DNA of 64,000 nt from Lysobacter antibioticus (GCF_001442535.1 NZ_CP013141.1:3442857-3506856); one strand, 5' to 3'; shown: positions 9,120-18,006, counted from the first letter of the stretch. Numbers and translations: made by a program. Notes: a model not told the origin generated them from the letters alone.

Positions 9120-9205
9120 TGGTGCGAAAGGCGGGACTCGAACCCGCACGGGGGTTACCCGCTGGAACCTAAATCCAGTGCGTCTACCAATTCCGCCACT
9201 TTCGC
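9120..9205 (-). tRNA. tRNA-Leu(TAG)
   Basis: This is an 86-base type II tRNA with encoded CCA. The acceptor stem is GCGAAAG/CTTTCGC, the anticodon loop TTTAGGT gives TAG, and the long variable arm is typical of tRNA-Leu. Its 3' half is duplicated at 8024-8077. Confidence 0.95.
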
Positions 9206-9535
9206 CCAGGGCCGGCATCGCATGGATGCGGCCGGCGCATTCTAGCCGCCGCGCCGGAAAAAAGCGCCTGGCGCCCAAGCCATCGTGCCCTACCCAAGGA
9301 TGACCCGGGCACGCGCAGCCGGCCCGACTTCGCATGCAGTTGGGAAGTCCTGCGCCTCGGCGGCAGACCATGCCGATGCGCACCGACGACGAGGCGGACT
9401 CGATCAACTATCTGTGGATGCAAGGCGATAGCCAATCGCCGATCACCGTCATCCGCGTTCGCGCGCCGCTCGGCGGCGACGAATGGCCTGGCGTCTATTG
9501 CAGGTCTTACAGGCAAAAATCGCGGGCAAAGAAAA
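9206..9535. other. tRNA-Leu to tRNA-Lys spacer
   Basis: About 330 bases without a supported gene. Short open frames run into the neighbouring tRNA genes and are dismissed. Confidence 0.55.
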
Positions 9536-9561
9536 AGGCAGCTGGATCGCTCCAGCTGCCT
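9536..9561 (-). terminator. Terminator of the Pro-Arg-His-Lys tRNA operon
   Basis: On the minus strand, a perfect 11-bp stem (AGGCAGCTGGA/TCCAGCTGCCT) with a 4-base loop is followed by TTTTTC, directly after tRNA-Lys. Confidence 0.88.
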
Positions 9562-9569
9562 TTCGATTT

Positions 9570-9645
9570 TGGTGGGCTGTCAAGGATTCGAACCTTGGAC
9601 CTATTGATTAAGAGTCAACTGCTCTACCAACTGAGCTAACAGCCC
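9570..9645 (-). tRNA. tRNA-Lys(CTT)
   Basis: This is a 76-base tRNA with encoded CCA. Acceptor stem GGGCTGT/ACAGCCC. Anticodon loop CTCTTAA gives CTT (Lys). It is last in the Pro-Arg-His-Lys run. Confidence 0.95.
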
Positions 9646-9696
9646 GGTGAAACTAGGTGCGGAACTATACAGAAAAAATCAGTACCGCACAACAAC

Positions 9697-9774
<78 letters not shown>

Positions 9775-9835
9775 ATAAACCTGCTACTGCAACGCACGTT
9801 ATTGAAACACGAACGCACGTTTACGAAAACTTTTT

Positions 9836-9912
9836 TGGCGCGCCCGGCGGGACTCGAACCCACAACCACCGGCTTAGAAGGCCGGTGCTCTATCCGGTTG
9901 AGCTACGGGCGC
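9836..9912 (-). tRNA. tRNA-Arg(TCT)
   Basis: This is a 77-base tRNA with encoded CCA. Acceptor stem GCGCCCG/CGGGCGC. Anticodon loop CTTCTAA gives TCT (Arg). Confidence 0.95.
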
Positions 9913-9952
9913 CAGATTACATCTTAACTGACGGCCGAGCTTGCTCGATGGA

Positions 9953-10029
9953 TGGTCGGGGCAGAGGGATTCGAACCCACGACATCCAGCTCCCAAAGCT
10001 GGCGCTCTACCAGGCTGAGCTATACCCCG
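9953..10029 (-). tRNA. tRNA-Pro(TGG)
   Basis: This is a 77-base tRNA with encoded CCA. Anticodon loop TTTGGGA gives TGG (Pro). It is first gene of the tRNA operon, about 40 bases after the promoter at 10073-10101. Confidence 0.95.
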
Positions 10030-10072
10030 AGCCGGGACTCCCGCGACACGCCAAGACCGCGAAAGGCCGCAT

Positions 10073-10101
10073 AGTGTGGGCGGCGCTTTGTTCCCTGTCA
10101 A
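10073..10101 (-). promoter_or_regulatory. Predicted promoter of the tRNA operon
   Basis: On the minus strand, a perfect -35 TTGACA (10096-10101) lies 17 bases before a weak -10 CACACT (10073-10078). A GC-rich discriminator follows, as is common in stable-RNA promoters under stringent control. The start would be near 10066. Confidence 0.5.
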
Positions 10102-10216
10102 TCGTGCGTTGCCGGCGCCGCGCCGCCCTGCCCGAGCCGGCGCCGCTTGTGCGATGTATGCTTCGACCCTATCTAGTATCCATTCTCGAAACCGCGTTTT
10201 TCCAAGGAGCAAGACC

Positions 10217-10975
10217 ATGCGCAGCGGCAATCCCGCATTGAAGGACTCGACCTTCCTCGACCTCGGCACCGGCTCGGTCGTGCGCGGCGGCGACCAGGTG
10301 ATGACCCTGAACGGTACGGTCAACAAGACCGGCGTGTTGTTGCTGCTGACCGTCATCACCGCGTCCTTCGCCTGGAGCCAGGTCCAGATCACCGAGCTCG
10401 GCGCGATCGGCGCCGGCCCCTATGTCTGGGGCGGCGCGATCGGCGGCCTGATCCTGGCCCTGGTCACCACCTTCAAGAAGACCTGGGCGCCGGTCACCGC
10501 GCCGCTGTACGCGCTGGTCGAGGGCTTCTTCCTCGGCGCGATCTCGTCGATCTTCGAGGCCAAGTTCCCGGGCATCGTGATCCAGGCGGTCATGCTGACC
10601 TTCGGCACCCTGTTCGCGCTGCTGTTCGCGTATCGCTCGGGCCTGATCAAGGCGACCGAGAACTTCAAGCTCGGCGTGGCCGCGGCCACCGGCGGCATCT
10701 TCCTGATCTACCTGGCCACGATGGTGCTGGGCCTGTTCAACATCAACATCCCCTACATCCACGAATCGGGCCTGATCGGCATCGGCTTCAGCCTGTTCGT
10801 GGTGGTGGTCGCGGCGATGAACCTGGTGCTGGATTTCGACTTCATCGAGACCGGCGTCGAGCAAGGCGCGCCGAAGTACATGGAGTGGTACGGCGCGTTC
10901 GGCCTGATGGTCACCCTGGTGTGGCTGTACATCGAGTTCCTGCGCCTGCTGTCGAAGCTGCAGTCGCGCAACTGA
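10217..10975 (+). CDS. Bax inhibitor-1/YccA family membrane protein
   Basis: The 252-residue inner-membrane protein has seven predicted hydrophobic segments spread over residues 38-245. This is the length and layout of the bacterial Bax-inhibitor-1-like family. Members are related to pH-sensitive calcium channels, and some act on the membrane protease FtsH. The exact role here is unknown. The C-terminal segment holds acidic residues (LDFDFIETG) near the last membrane helices, as is typical. The ATG at 10217 has AGGAG eight bases upstream. The frame is open further upstream but without hydrophobic or family features. It is monocistronic: divergent from the tRNA operon and followed by a strong terminator (10997-11023). 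Confidence 0.9.
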   Translation: MRSGNPALKDSTFLDLGTGSVVRGGDQVMTLNGTVNKTGVLLLLTVITASFAWSQVQITELGAIGAGPYVWGGAIGGLILALVTTFKKTWAPVTAPLYALVEGFFLGAISSIFEAKFPGIVIQAVMLTFGTLFALLFAYRSGLIKATENFKLGVAAATGGIFLIYLATMVLGLFNINIPYIHESGLIGIGFSLFVVVVAAMNLVLDFDFIETGVEQGAPKYMEWYGAFGLMVTLVWLYIEFLRLLSKLQSRN

Positions 10976-10996
10976 TACGGGCGGTTCGTGTTTTGC

Positions 10997-11023
10997 AAAG
11001 GGCGCCTTCGGGCGCCCTTTTCT
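10997..11023 (+). terminator. Terminator after the Bax-inhibitor-1 family gene
   Basis: The stem AAAGGGCGCC/GGCGCCCTTT has a short TTCG-type loop and is followed by TTCTTTG. It is symmetrical enough to act on both strands. Confidence 0.85.
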
Positions 11024-11113
11024 TTGCCTGGATTTTGGGGCGCGTCCGGGTAGGAGCGATGGCTCTCGCCTGCACCGCAACTTCGAAGCGCGATGCGAAC
11101 ACATGCCCCGGAA

Positions 11114-11143
11114 ACGACGACGGCGCCCTCGGGCGCCGTCGTT
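11114..11143 (-). terminator. Terminator-like hairpin downstream of rsfS
   Basis: The stem (A)ACGACGGCGCCC/GGGCGCCGTCGT(T) has a 3-base loop, about 40 bases past the rsfS stop on the minus strand, and is followed by GTTTCC. The T tract is weak. Confidence 0.5.
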
Positions 11144-11180
11144 GCTTCGCTGCGAAACCTTCGGATCAGGTGCGGCCTTA

Positions 11181-11615
11181 TCAGAAGCGGTCTTCGTCGT
11201 CGGTCTCGAACTTGCCTTCGTAGCCTTCCGGCGGCGGCGGCTGATCGCCGACCGTCCACAGGCGCTCCAGGGCGTAGAACTCGCGCACGCGCGGCAGCAT
11301 GACGTGGACGACGACGTCGCCGAGATCGACCAGCACCCACTCGGCCTCGCGCTCGCCTTCGACGCCCAGCGGCATGACGTCGAGGTTCTTGGCGAACTTG
11401 ACGACTTCGTTGGCGATCGATTTGACGTGACGGGTCGAGGTGCCGGAGGCGATCACCATGTAATCGGTGACGCTGCTCTTGCCGCGCACATCGATTTCGA
11501 CGACATCCTTGGCCTTGAGTTCTTCGACCGCGGCGTGGACCGTCTTGAGCAACAACGCGGTCGGCGGCGGCGGGTTCGGCAGCTGGGTCTTGATGACTTG
11601 GGCTTGGCTGGTCAA
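11181..11615 (-). CDS. rsfS: Ribosomal silencing factor RsfS (Iojap/YbeB)
   Basis: About 144 residues. RsfS binds ribosomal protein L14 on the large subunit and blocks subunit joining during starvation. The conserved core is clear, including DVVEIDVRGKSSVTDYMVIASG, RHVKSIA, and GEREAEWVLVDLGDVVVHVM...YALERLW. The TTG at 11615 is preferred because it begins TSQAQVIKTQLPNPPP, close to the N-termini of relatives, and lies 37 bases after the nadD stop. The frame is open to 11696, where a start would overlap nadD by 44 bases. No strong ribosome binding site is visible for either. It is last gene of leuS-(gst)-lptE-holA-nadD-rsfS. A TATAAT hexamer overlaps the nadD stop, so rsfS may also have its own promoter. 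Confidence 0.9.
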   Translation of the reverse strand: MTSQAQVIKTQLPNPPPPTALLLKTVHAAVEELKAKDVVEIDVRGKSSVTDYMVIASGTSTRHVKSIANEVVKFAKNLDVMPLGVEGEREAEWVLVDLGDVVVHVMLPRVREFYALERLWTVGDQPPPPEGYEGKFETDDEDRF

Positions 11616-11651
11616 GGGGAAATCGGCTCTGCGTGACGGGGTTGTGGCGGG

Positions 11652-11657
11652 ATTATA
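11652..11657 (-). promoter_or_regulatory. Perfect -10 hexamer (TATAAT) at the nadD stop codon
   Basis: On the minus strand GGTATAATCC contains a perfect -10 box, and its TAA doubles as the nadD stop codon. It would start transcription about 30 bases before the rsfS TTG. No good -35 is found at 16-18 bases, so this is weak. Confidence 0.35.
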
Positions 11658-12306
11658 CCGAAGCGCCGCGCAGGGCTCGCACGCCGTACAGACCATGGCG
11701 TTCTATATAGCCCGCGACGGCCGCCGGAACGTACTCGCGCCAGGGTTCTCCGGCGGCGATCAGCGAACGTACCTGGCTGGCCGATTCGGCATGGAGCGGC
11801 TGGTTCAAGCGGAAAACCCGCCCGGCCGGGGCCTGCCTCAAGGCCTCGACCTCGGCCGTCTCGCGCCCTGCTGCGAATGCGATGCGCCCGGCTTCGAGGG
11901 GGCTGCCGGGGCGCTCGGCGACCACGAAGTGGGCCAGGTCGAACAGCGACTGCCACTCTTTCCATTTCGGCAAATCGAGAAAACTGTCGGCGCCGACCAA
12001 CAGCGCCAGCGGCTGCTCCGGGCCGACCTCGGCGCGGACCTCGCGCAGGGTCTCGACCGTATAGGAGCGACCCTCGCGGCGCAGTTCGCGTCGGTCGACC
12101 ATGAGTTCGTCTTCGCCGGCGGCGGCCAGGTCGAGCATGCGGGCGCGGTGCTCGGCGCTGGCGCCGGGCAAGGCGCGGTGCGGCGGGTCGGCCGCGGGCA
12201 TCAGCCGCACCTGCGCGCGCAACGTGTCGCGCGCGGCGCGGGCGATCGCCAGATGACCGTCGTGGATCGGATCGAAGGTGCCGCCGTAGAAGACCAGCAA
12301 GCCCAT
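11653..12306 (-). CDS. nadD: Nicotinate-nucleotide adenylyltransferase
   Basis: This 217-residue cytoplasmic enzyme joins ATP and nicotinate mononucleotide to make deamido-NAD in NAD biosynthesis. The nucleotidyltransferase signature GGTFDPIHDGH is at 8-18. The second conserved motif, normally ISST.IR, is the variant ESASQVRSLI near the C-terminus. Length is usual (about 213 in E. coli). The ATG at 12306 gives MGLLVFYGGTFDP. Upstream codons are inside the intergenic gap and holA. It lies 10 bases after holA and 37 bases before rsfS, consistent with one operon. Confidence 0.96.
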   Translation of the reverse strand: MGLLVFYGGTFDPIHDGHLAIARAARDTLRAQVRLMPAADPPHRALPGASAEHRARMLDLAAAGEDELMVDRRELRREGRSYTVETLREVRAEVGPEQPLALLVGADSFLDLPKWKEWQSLFDLAHFVVAERPGSPLEAGRIAFAAGRETAEVEALRQAPAGRVFRLNQPLHAESASQVRSLIAAGEPWREYVPAAVAGYIERHGLYGVRALRGASV

Positions 12307-12316
12307 GGGCGGCAAC

Positions 12317-13363
12317 TCAGGCGCCGGACACCGCGAGCAGGCGCAGCGCACGCGGCTCGGCGACGGCCAGCAACAGGCGTTCCAGGGCGACCCAGGCGTC
12401 GCCGCTTTCGCGGCCCTTGGCCATGCGGTCGACGCGGCCGGCCTGGGCCAGCAAGGCCTCCCAGCGGCGGGCGTCGTGACGCTGCAGGGCGCGGCGGTAC
12501 ATGGGTTGTTTCGAGTCCCAGATCCGCTGCGCCTTGAATTCGGCGTTGATGTTGCCGCCGCGCGCGTTAACCCGCGCCAGGGCGGCGGTGCGCTGCAATT
12601 CCATCACCACCATGCCGAGCAAGGCCGGCACCGCCTCGCCTTCGGCGCGCAGGCCGGCGAGCATGCGCGAGACCTGCCCACCCTGCCCGTTCATGGCCGC
12701 GTCGAGCACGCGGAACACGTCGAAGCGCGCGGCATCGGCGACCAGAGTCTGCATGCGTTCGAGGTCGATGGTCTCGCCGTCGGACAACAGGGCGAGCTTG
12801 TCGACTTCCTGCGCGGCCGCAAGCAGATTGCCCTCGACGCGCTCGGCCAGGCTCTGCACCGCGTCGCGATCGGCGCGCAGGCCGCGCGCGCGCAGGCGGC
12901 GCTCGATCCATTCCGGCAGTTCGTGCGGCTTGATCGCCCAGGCCACGGCGATGTGGCCGACGCGGCCCACTGCTTCGCTCCACTTGCCGCCGTGCTGCTT
13001 GCTCCATTCGCCCGCGGTGATCAGCAGGTTGACGTCGTGCGGCGGGTCGGCGCAGAAATCGGAAATCACTTCGGCGCCTTCCTTGCCGGGCTTGCCGCTA
13101 GGCAGGCGCAGCTCGATCAGGCGTCGGCTGGCGAACAGGCTCGGCGCGCGGAAGGCGCCGGACAACGCGTTCCAGTCGGGTTCGCGTTGATTGCCTTCGG
13201 CCTCGTACACCTCGCGTTCGTCGATGCCCTGCTTGCGCGCGGCGGCGCGCACCGCATCGGCGGCTTCGAGCACGCGCAAGGGCTCGGGCCCGGCGATCAG
13301 ATAGACCGGCCGCAGGGCTTCGCTGTCGAGTTGGGCGAGCAGACGCTCGGGCGTCAGTTCCAT
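12317..13363 (-). CDS. holA: DNA polymerase III delta subunit
   Basis: This 348-residue clamp-loader subunit opens the beta sliding clamp during replication. The N-terminal domain has the family pattern with YLIAGPEPLRVLEAADAVR (about 21-39) and the beta-binding region after it. The AAA+-like fold lacks a Walker motif, as is normal for delta. The C-terminal collar domain is rich in Leu/Ala helices. Length matches E. coli HolA (343). It lies 28 bases after lptE and 10 before nadD, the standard cluster. Start ATG at 13363 gives MELTPERL. Confidence 0.95.
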   Translation of the reverse strand: MELTPERLLAQLDSEALRPVYLIAGPEPLRVLEAADAVRAAARKQGIDEREVYEAEGNQREPDWNALSGAFRAPSLFASRRLIELRLPSGKPGKEGAEVISDFCADPPHDVNLLITAGEWSKQHGGKWSEAVGRVGHIAVAWAIKPHELPEWIERRLRARGLRADRDAVQSLAERVEGNLLAAAQEVDKLALLSDGETIDLERMQTLVADAARFDVFRVLDAAMNGQGGQVSRMLAGLRAEGEAVPALLGMVVMELQRTAALARVNARGGNINAEFKAQRIWDSKQPMYRRALQRHDARRWEALLAQAGRVDRMAKGRESGDAWVALERLLLAVAEPRALRLLAVSGA

Positions 13364-13391
13364 GGTCGCCGACGCAGGCCGTGAGCGAGGA

Positions 13392-13913
13392 TCAACGGCG
13401 TTCGGTGACGGCGCCGATGCGGCGAAGCACCGCGGCGCTCATCTCGCGACGCATTTCGCGCATCAGGATTTCGCGTTCGCCTTCGGTACCGATCGCGTTG
13501 ACCGGGTTGGAGACGTAGTCGCGCGCCAGCTCGATGCTCTGGCGCGGCACCAGGGCGGTGCCGTCGGCCTTGCGCAGTTCGAAGGCGACGGCGTAGCGCA
13601 GGCTGTATTCCTGGACGCGGCCGAGTTCGTCGAGCGCGGCCGGGGTGTCGCCCCAACGCTCGGACAACAGATCGAGCACCGCCACTTCGCTGGAATCGGC
13701 GGTCGCCGGCACCGCGCCGGCGCGGGTCAGCGCCTGGGCCAGGGATTCGGCGAGCGGGCTGTAGCGGTCGGCGGAGACCACCCGCACCGGACCGAGGTCC
13801 GGCGGCAGGGTCAGGGCCTGGCGCAACTGGAAACCGCAGGCCGACAAGGCCAGCACGAGGACCGCCAGCGAGGTGCGGGCAGTCGCGCGGAGAAAGGGGG
13901 TGCGAGGCGTCAT
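13392..13913 (-). CDS. lptE: LPS-assembly lipoprotein LptE
   Basis: The 173-residue outer-membrane lipoprotein plugs and stabilises LptD during lipopolysaccharide export. A lipoprotein signal peptide ends in LSAC with Cys26 as the lipidated residue, followed by GFQLR, typical of LptE. The ATG at 13913 gives a normal signal length. In-frame TTG/ATG codons at 13949/13946 would lengthen the N-region. It is essential for envelope assembly in relatives. Its usual upstream neighbour leuS is separated from it here by a glutathione S-transferase gene. Confidence 0.93.
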   Translation of the reverse strand: MTPRTPFLRATARTSLAVLVLALSACGFQLRQALTLPPDLGPVRVVSADRYSPLAESLAQALTRAGAVPATADSSEVAVLDLLSERWGDTPAALDELGRVQEYSLRYAVAFELRKADGTALVPRQSIELARDYVSNPVNAIGTEGEREILMREMRREMSAAVLRRIGAVTERR

Positions 13914-14045
13914 GTGGCGAAGTCTGGACGAGGCGGCTTCGGGCATCAATAGGAAGCCTGAACCGCATTGGCGCCGAAGCGGTCGCAGCCGTGGCTGCGT
14001 CTGCGCCGGCGTTCGGAAACCGGCGGCGCGCCGATCCGTCGGCGC

Positions 14046-14699
14046 TCAGTAGCGGATCGCGTGCCCGGCGAACAGCGCCTGCGGCGTCTGCGCACCCGGC
14101 AGCGCCATGAGCCGGTCGAGCCAGGCCTGCACCGCCGGCCAGCGCTCCGGCCAGGTGCTCATCGCGAAACCGGCGGCTTCGGCCCAGGGCTCGATGGTGA
14201 AGAACAGATAGCCGCTGCAGGCGACGTCGGCGATGCTCGGCGCCTCGCCCGCCAGCCACGGCGTCTGGGCCAGTTGCGCCTGCAGCCGGTCGAGATCGGC
14301 GAGCGAGCGGCGGTCGTACCAGGCCAGCACGGCCGGGTCGTAGTGGCCGAACTGGCGGCCGTAGCGCGAGTGGGCGACGTTGAGGCTGACCCGGTTGGCT
14401 TCCCACGACAGCCATTCGCGCACGTGCAGGCGCTGTTCGACGGTCTGGCCGTCGAGCGCGCCGGCGCGAGTGGCCAGGTAGTCGAGGATCACGTTCGACT
14501 GGCACAGCACCAGATCGTCGATGCGCAACACCGGCACCTCGCCGTGCACGGCGAGTTCGCGGAACTCCTGCGACCGCCGATCGCGCGGGCTGCGGATGTC
14601 GACGTGGCGCTGCTCGAACTCGATCCCGAGCAGGCGCAGGGCCAGGGCGACCTTGTAGCTGAAACCGGAGTCGGGGTGGCAGTAGAGGATGGGGGTCAT
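14046..14699 (-). CDS. Glutathione S-transferase family protein
   Basis: The 217-residue cytosolic protein has an N-terminal thioredoxin-like domain (1-80) and a C-terminal helical domain (90-210). The first carries the GST pattern MTPILYCHPDSGFSYKVALAL, with a Pro before strand 3 (GEVPVLRIDD) and the Q-S pair (LCQSNVILDYL). The second carries the IADVACSGYLF motif. Ser12/Ser14 near the first helix could be the glutathione-activating residue. Substrate is unknown. The ATG at 14699 starts the fold directly. The longer open frame runs into the repeats at 14761-14803. It sits between leuS and lptE, where most relatives have no gene, and is flanked by repeats. Confidence 0.9.
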   Translation of the reverse strand: MTPILYCHPDSGFSYKVALALRLLGIEFEQRHVDIRSPRDRRSQEFRELAVHGEVPVLRIDDLVLCQSNVILDYLATRAGALDGQTVEQRLHVREWLSWEANRVSLNVAHSRYGRQFGHYDPAVLAWYDRRSLADLDRLQAQLAQTPWLAGEAPSIADVACSGYLFFTIEPWAEAAGFAMSTWPERWPAVQAWLDRLMALPGAQTPQALFAGHAIRY

Positions 14700-14760
14700 G
14701 GGGGCGGGTTCGCGGGTGTTGGAAGGTAAGGGCTGAAGGCTCGATAGCTTGGGAACTAAA

Positions 14761-14803
14761 AGCAAATCCCCCCTGCCCCCCTTTTCCAAAGGGGGGAACA
14801 GCG
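14761..14803. repeat. CCCCTTT-type palindromic repeat, copy 1
   Basis: AGCAAATCCCCCCTG is followed by CCCCCCTTTTCC and AAAGGGGGG, so the element contains its own hairpin. The copy at 14957-14994 is an inverted version of the whole element. Related copies are at 25089-25165 and 36840-36895. Confidence 0.8.
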
Positions 14804-14859
14804 ACAGCGGTGACGACGGTGCCCCGCAGCAGCGGCGACGGCGGCAACCATGAGCGCGC

Positions 14860-14940
14860 CGCTGCGGCTGCTACTGCTGCCGCTGCGGCTGGGACTACGG
14901 CTGCGATTGCGATTGCGATTGCAGCTGCAACGACAACGAC
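14860..14940. repeat. CTG/CGG and GATTGC simple repeats
   Basis: A low-complexity tract of GCTGC/GCGGCT units ends in three GATTGC hexamers (about 14903-14921). It fills the space between the two inverted palindromic repeats. Confidence 0.7.
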
Positions 14941-14956
14941 GCGGCCGGCCGACTAG

Positions 14957-14994
14957 TCCCCCCTTTGGAAAAGGGGGGCCAGGAGGGATTTGCT
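14957..14994. repeat. CCCCTTT-type palindromic repeat, copy 2 (inverted)
   Basis: The reverse complement matches the element at 14761-14803 in the AAATCCC head and the CCCCCCTTTTCCAAAGGGGGG hairpin. The pair is about 190 bases apart in opposite orientation. Confidence 0.8.
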
Positions 14995-15043
14995 GTTGCT
15001 GTTGCTGTCCGCTCTTATCAGCCCGACTACCGACGCGGCGAAC

Positions 15044-17833
15044 TCAGCTCGCGACGATATTGACGATCTTGCCCGGCACCACGATCACCTTGCGCACGGT
15101 CAGGCCTTCCATGAACTTGACCACGTTCGGTTCGGCCAAGGCCAAACGCTCGGCGTCTTCCTTGGCGACGTTGACCGGCACTTCGATGGTGCCGCGCAGC
15201 TTGCCGTTGACCTGCACCGCCAGGGTCACCACGTCGCGCGCCAGCGCCGAGGTGTCGACCGCGGGGAACGGCAGATCTTCGAGCAGGGTCTCGTCATGGC
15301 CCAGCACCTGCCACAGCGCGTGGCTGGCGTGCGGGGTGATCGGGTTGAGCAACAGCACGATCGCCGCCAGCGCTTCCTGGCGCAGGGCACGGCCGTTGGC
15401 GCTGGCATCGTCGAACTTGCCCAGGTGATTGAGCAGTTCCATGACCGCGGCGATGGCGGTGTTGAAACTGTGGCGACGGCCGTAGTCGTCGCCGACCTTC
15501 TGGATGCACTCGTGCAACTGCCGGCGCAGAGTCTTCTGCGCGGCGTCCAGGCTGGCGATATCGAGCGCCGGCGCGGCGCCGTCGGCCGCGTGGCGATGGA
15601 CCATGGTCCACAGGCGGCGCAGGAAACGCGCCATGCCTTCGACGCCGGCTTCGTTCCATTCCAGCGACTGGTCCGGCGGCGCGGCGAACATCGAGAACAG
15701 ACGCACGGTATCGGCGCCGAACTTACCGACCATCAACTGCGGGTCGACGCCGTTGTTCTTCGACTTCGACATCTTCTCGGTGCCGCCGATCTGCACCGGC
15801 TGGCCGTCGGCCTTGAGCGCGGCGCCGGTGATGCGGCCGCGTTCGTCGCGCACGATCTCGACGTCGGCGGGATTGATCCAATCCTTCGAGCCGTCGCCGT
15901 TGTCGCGATAGAAGGTGTCGGCGATGACCATGCCCTGGGTCAGCAGGTTGGTCGCCGGCTCGTCGCTGTTGACCAGGCCCTGGTCGCGCAACAGCTTGTG
16001 ATAGAAGCGGAAATACATCAGGTGCAGGATCGCGTGCTCGATGCCGCCGATGTACTGGTCGACCGGCAGCCAGTAGTTGGCGCGGCCGTCGACCTGCTCG
16101 GAGGCGCCCGGCGAGGTGTAGCGCGCGTAGTACCAGCTCGACTCCATGAAGGTGTCGAAGGTGTCGGTTTCGCGCTCGGCCGCGCCGCCGCACTGCGGGC
16201 AGGTGGTCTTGCGCCATTCCGGGTCGGCCTTGATCGGCGAGGTGATGGCGCCGGCCTTGGCGTAGGCATCCGCCACGTCTTCCGGCAGCACTACCGGCAA
16301 CTGGTTTTCCGGCACCGGCACGTCGCCGCAGCTCGGGCACAGGATCACCGGAATCGGGCAGCCCCAATAGCGCTGGCGGCTCACGCCCCAGTCGCGCAGG
16401 CGGTAGTTGACCCGGCGCGCACCGCGGCCTTCGGCCTCCAGCTTGCTCGCCAACGCATCGAGCGCCTGCTGGAAATCCAGGCCGTCGAGGTCGCCGGAGT
16501 TGACCAGCCAGCCGCGCTCGGTCCAGGCGCCCTGCTCGTCGATGCCGCTCTGGAATTCCTGGACCACCTGCACCGCGGCGGTGGTGCCGTAGACGTCGAC
16601 CGAGGCCGCGCCGCCCAGGGCGCTGCGCATCGGGTCCTTGTGCTGGGTGGCGACGTCCTCGCCGATCTCGGCGAGCGCATCGCGCACCGCGTCGGGCACG
16701 ATCACGGTCTTGATCGGCAACTGATAGCGCTTGGCGAACTCCCAGTCGCGCTGGTCGTGACCGGGCACGGCCATGACCGCGCCGGTGCCGTAGTTCATCA
16801 GCACGAAGTTGGCGACGAACACCGGCAGCGCTTCGCCGGTGACCGGATGCAGCGCGCGCAGACCGGTGTCGCGGCCGCGCTTTTCCTGGGTTTCCAGTTC
16901 GGCCTCGGACACGCCGCCCTGGCGCAGCTCGGCGATGAACTCGGCCAGGTCGCTGTCGCTTTGCGCGGCGAGCGCGGCCAGCGGGTGCTCGGCGGCGATC
17001 GATACGAAGGTCACGCCCATCAAGGTGTCGGGGCGGGTGGTGAACACGTTCAAGGGTTCGACCGCGGCGCCGTTCTCGTCGCGCACGTCGAAGCGGATCT
17101 CCAGGCCTTCGCTGCGACCGATCCAGTTGCGCTGCATGGTCTTGACCGCTTCCGGCCAGCCCGGCAGCGTGTCCAGGCCGTCGAGCAGCTCCTGGGCGTA
17201 GTCGGTGATCTTGAGGAACCACTGCGGGATTTCGCGCTTCTCGACCAGGGCGCCGGTGCGCCAGCCGCGGCCGTCGATCACCTGCTCGTTGGCGAGCACG
17301 GTCTGGTCGACCGGATCCCAGTTGACCACCGAGTTCTTGCGGTAGGCCAGGCCCTGCTTCATCAACCGCACGAACATGCGCTGCTCGTGGACGTAATAGT
17401 CCGGCGTGCAGGTGGCGAACTCGCGCGACCAGTCGATGGCATAGCCCATGGTCTTGAGCTGCGCCTTCATGTGGGCGATGTTGGCGTAGGTCCACTTGGC
17501 CGGCGCGGTCTTGTTCTTGATCGCGGCGTTCTCGGCCGGCAGGCCGAATGCGTCCCAGCCCATCGGCTGCAGCACGTTGAAGCCGGTCATGCGCTTGTAG
17601 CGCGAGATCACGTCGCCGATGGTGTAGTTGCGCACATGGCCCATGTGCAGCGCGCCCGAGGGGTACGGCAGCATCGACAGGCAGTAGTACTTGGGCTTGT
17701 CCGACGTTTCGTCGACCTCGAACGCGCGGGTGGCGTCCCAATAGCCTTGGGCGGCGGTTTCGACGCTGCTCGGGTCGAAGGCCTTGGTTTCACTCTTGGG
17801 GTCGTGCGGGGCGTGGGGGACGTCGGTAGACAC
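15044..17833 (-). CDS. leuS: Leucyl-tRNA synthetase
   Basis: The 929-residue class I synthetase charges tRNA-Leu. The HIGH motif appears as HMGH (63-66) in [11 protein letters not shown] and the KMSKS motif is intact at 687-691. Between them lie the CP1 editing domain with TTRPDTLMG and a zinc-type CPSCGD/CPQCGG pair. The C-terminal anticodon-binding domain ends in VNGKLRG and [11 protein letters not shown]. Length exceeds E. coli LeuS (860). A GTG at 17833 is chosen as start, since upstream codons are low-complexity and lack homology and no ATG lies between it and the catalytic core. No clear ribosome binding site is seen, so the start is less sure than the function. Confidence 0.96.
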   Translation of the reverse strand: MSTDVPHAPHDPKSETKAFDPSSVETAAQGYWDATRAFEVDETSDKPKYYCLSMLPYPSGALHMGHVRNYTIGDVISRYKRMTGFNVLQPMGWDAFGLPAENAAIKNKTAPAKWTYANIAHMKAQLKTMGYAIDWSREFATCTPDYYVHEQRMFVRLMKQGLAYRKNSVVNWDPVDQTVLANEQVIDGRGWRTGALVEKREIPQWFLKITDYAQELLDGLDTLPGWPEAVKTMQRNWIGRSEGLEIRFDVRDENGAAVEPLNVFTTRPDTLMGVTFVSIAAEHPLAALAAQSDSDLAEFIAELRQGGVSEAELETQEKRGRDTGLRALHPVTGEALPVFVANFVLMNYGTGAVMAVPGHDQRDWEFAKRYQLPIKTVIVPDAVRDALAEIGEDVATQHKDPMRSALGGAASVDVYGTTAAVQVVQEFQSGIDEQGAWTERGWLVNSGDLDGLDFQQALDALASKLEAEGRGARRVNYRLRDWGVSRQRYWGCPIPVILCPSCGDVPVPENQLPVVLPEDVADAYAKAGAITSPIKADPEWRKTTCPQCGGAAERETDTFDTFMESSWYYARYTSPGASEQVDGRANYWLPVDQYIGGIEHAILHLMYFRFYHKLLRDQGLVNSDEPATNLLTQGMVIADTFYRDNGDGSKDWINPADVEIVRDERGRITGAALKADGQPVQIGGTEKMSKSKNNGVDPQLMVGKFGADTVRLFSMFAAPPDQSLEWNEAGVEGMARFLRRLWTMVHRHAADGAAPALDIASLDAAQKTLRRQLHECIQKVGDDYGRRHSFNTAIAAVMELLNHLGKFDDASANGRALRQEALAAIVLLLNPITPHASHALWQVLGHDETLLEDLPFPAVDTSALARDVVTLAVQVNGKLRGTIEVPVNVAKEDAERLALAEPNVVKFMEGLTVRKVIVVPGKIVNIVAS

Positions 17834-17978
17834 AGGCGGGCATGAGCGGAAGGACAGGACCGGCAAGCCTACCGCAGCGCACCAAGGCCCGCCATGCGCG
17901 GACGGCCGCGGCTGCGGCCGCAAGACCCGCGACAGGCCGTCCTGCCCGCCTTGGCCGGCCCTGCCCGGCATCTGCGAA

Positions 17979-18006
17979 GAAGGCCGGCCCTCGCGGACCG
18001 GCCTTC
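17979..18006 (-). terminator. Hairpin downstream of the small secreted protein gene
   Basis: The 9-bp stem GAAGGCCGG/CCGGCCTTC has a loop of about 10 bases. The minus strand continues TTCG and the plus strand GGTTTTC. It lies 55 bases after the stop at 18062 and is a probable intrinsic terminator with a weak T tract. Confidence 0.55.

Noticed and set aside
9334..9639. Small plus-strand open frame before tRNA-Lys
   Set aside because: It runs through the terminator and into the tRNA-Lys gene on the other strand and has no family features.
14990..17845. Long plus-strand open frame opposite leuS
   Set aside because: It is an antisense shadow of leucyl-tRNA synthetase with no family features.
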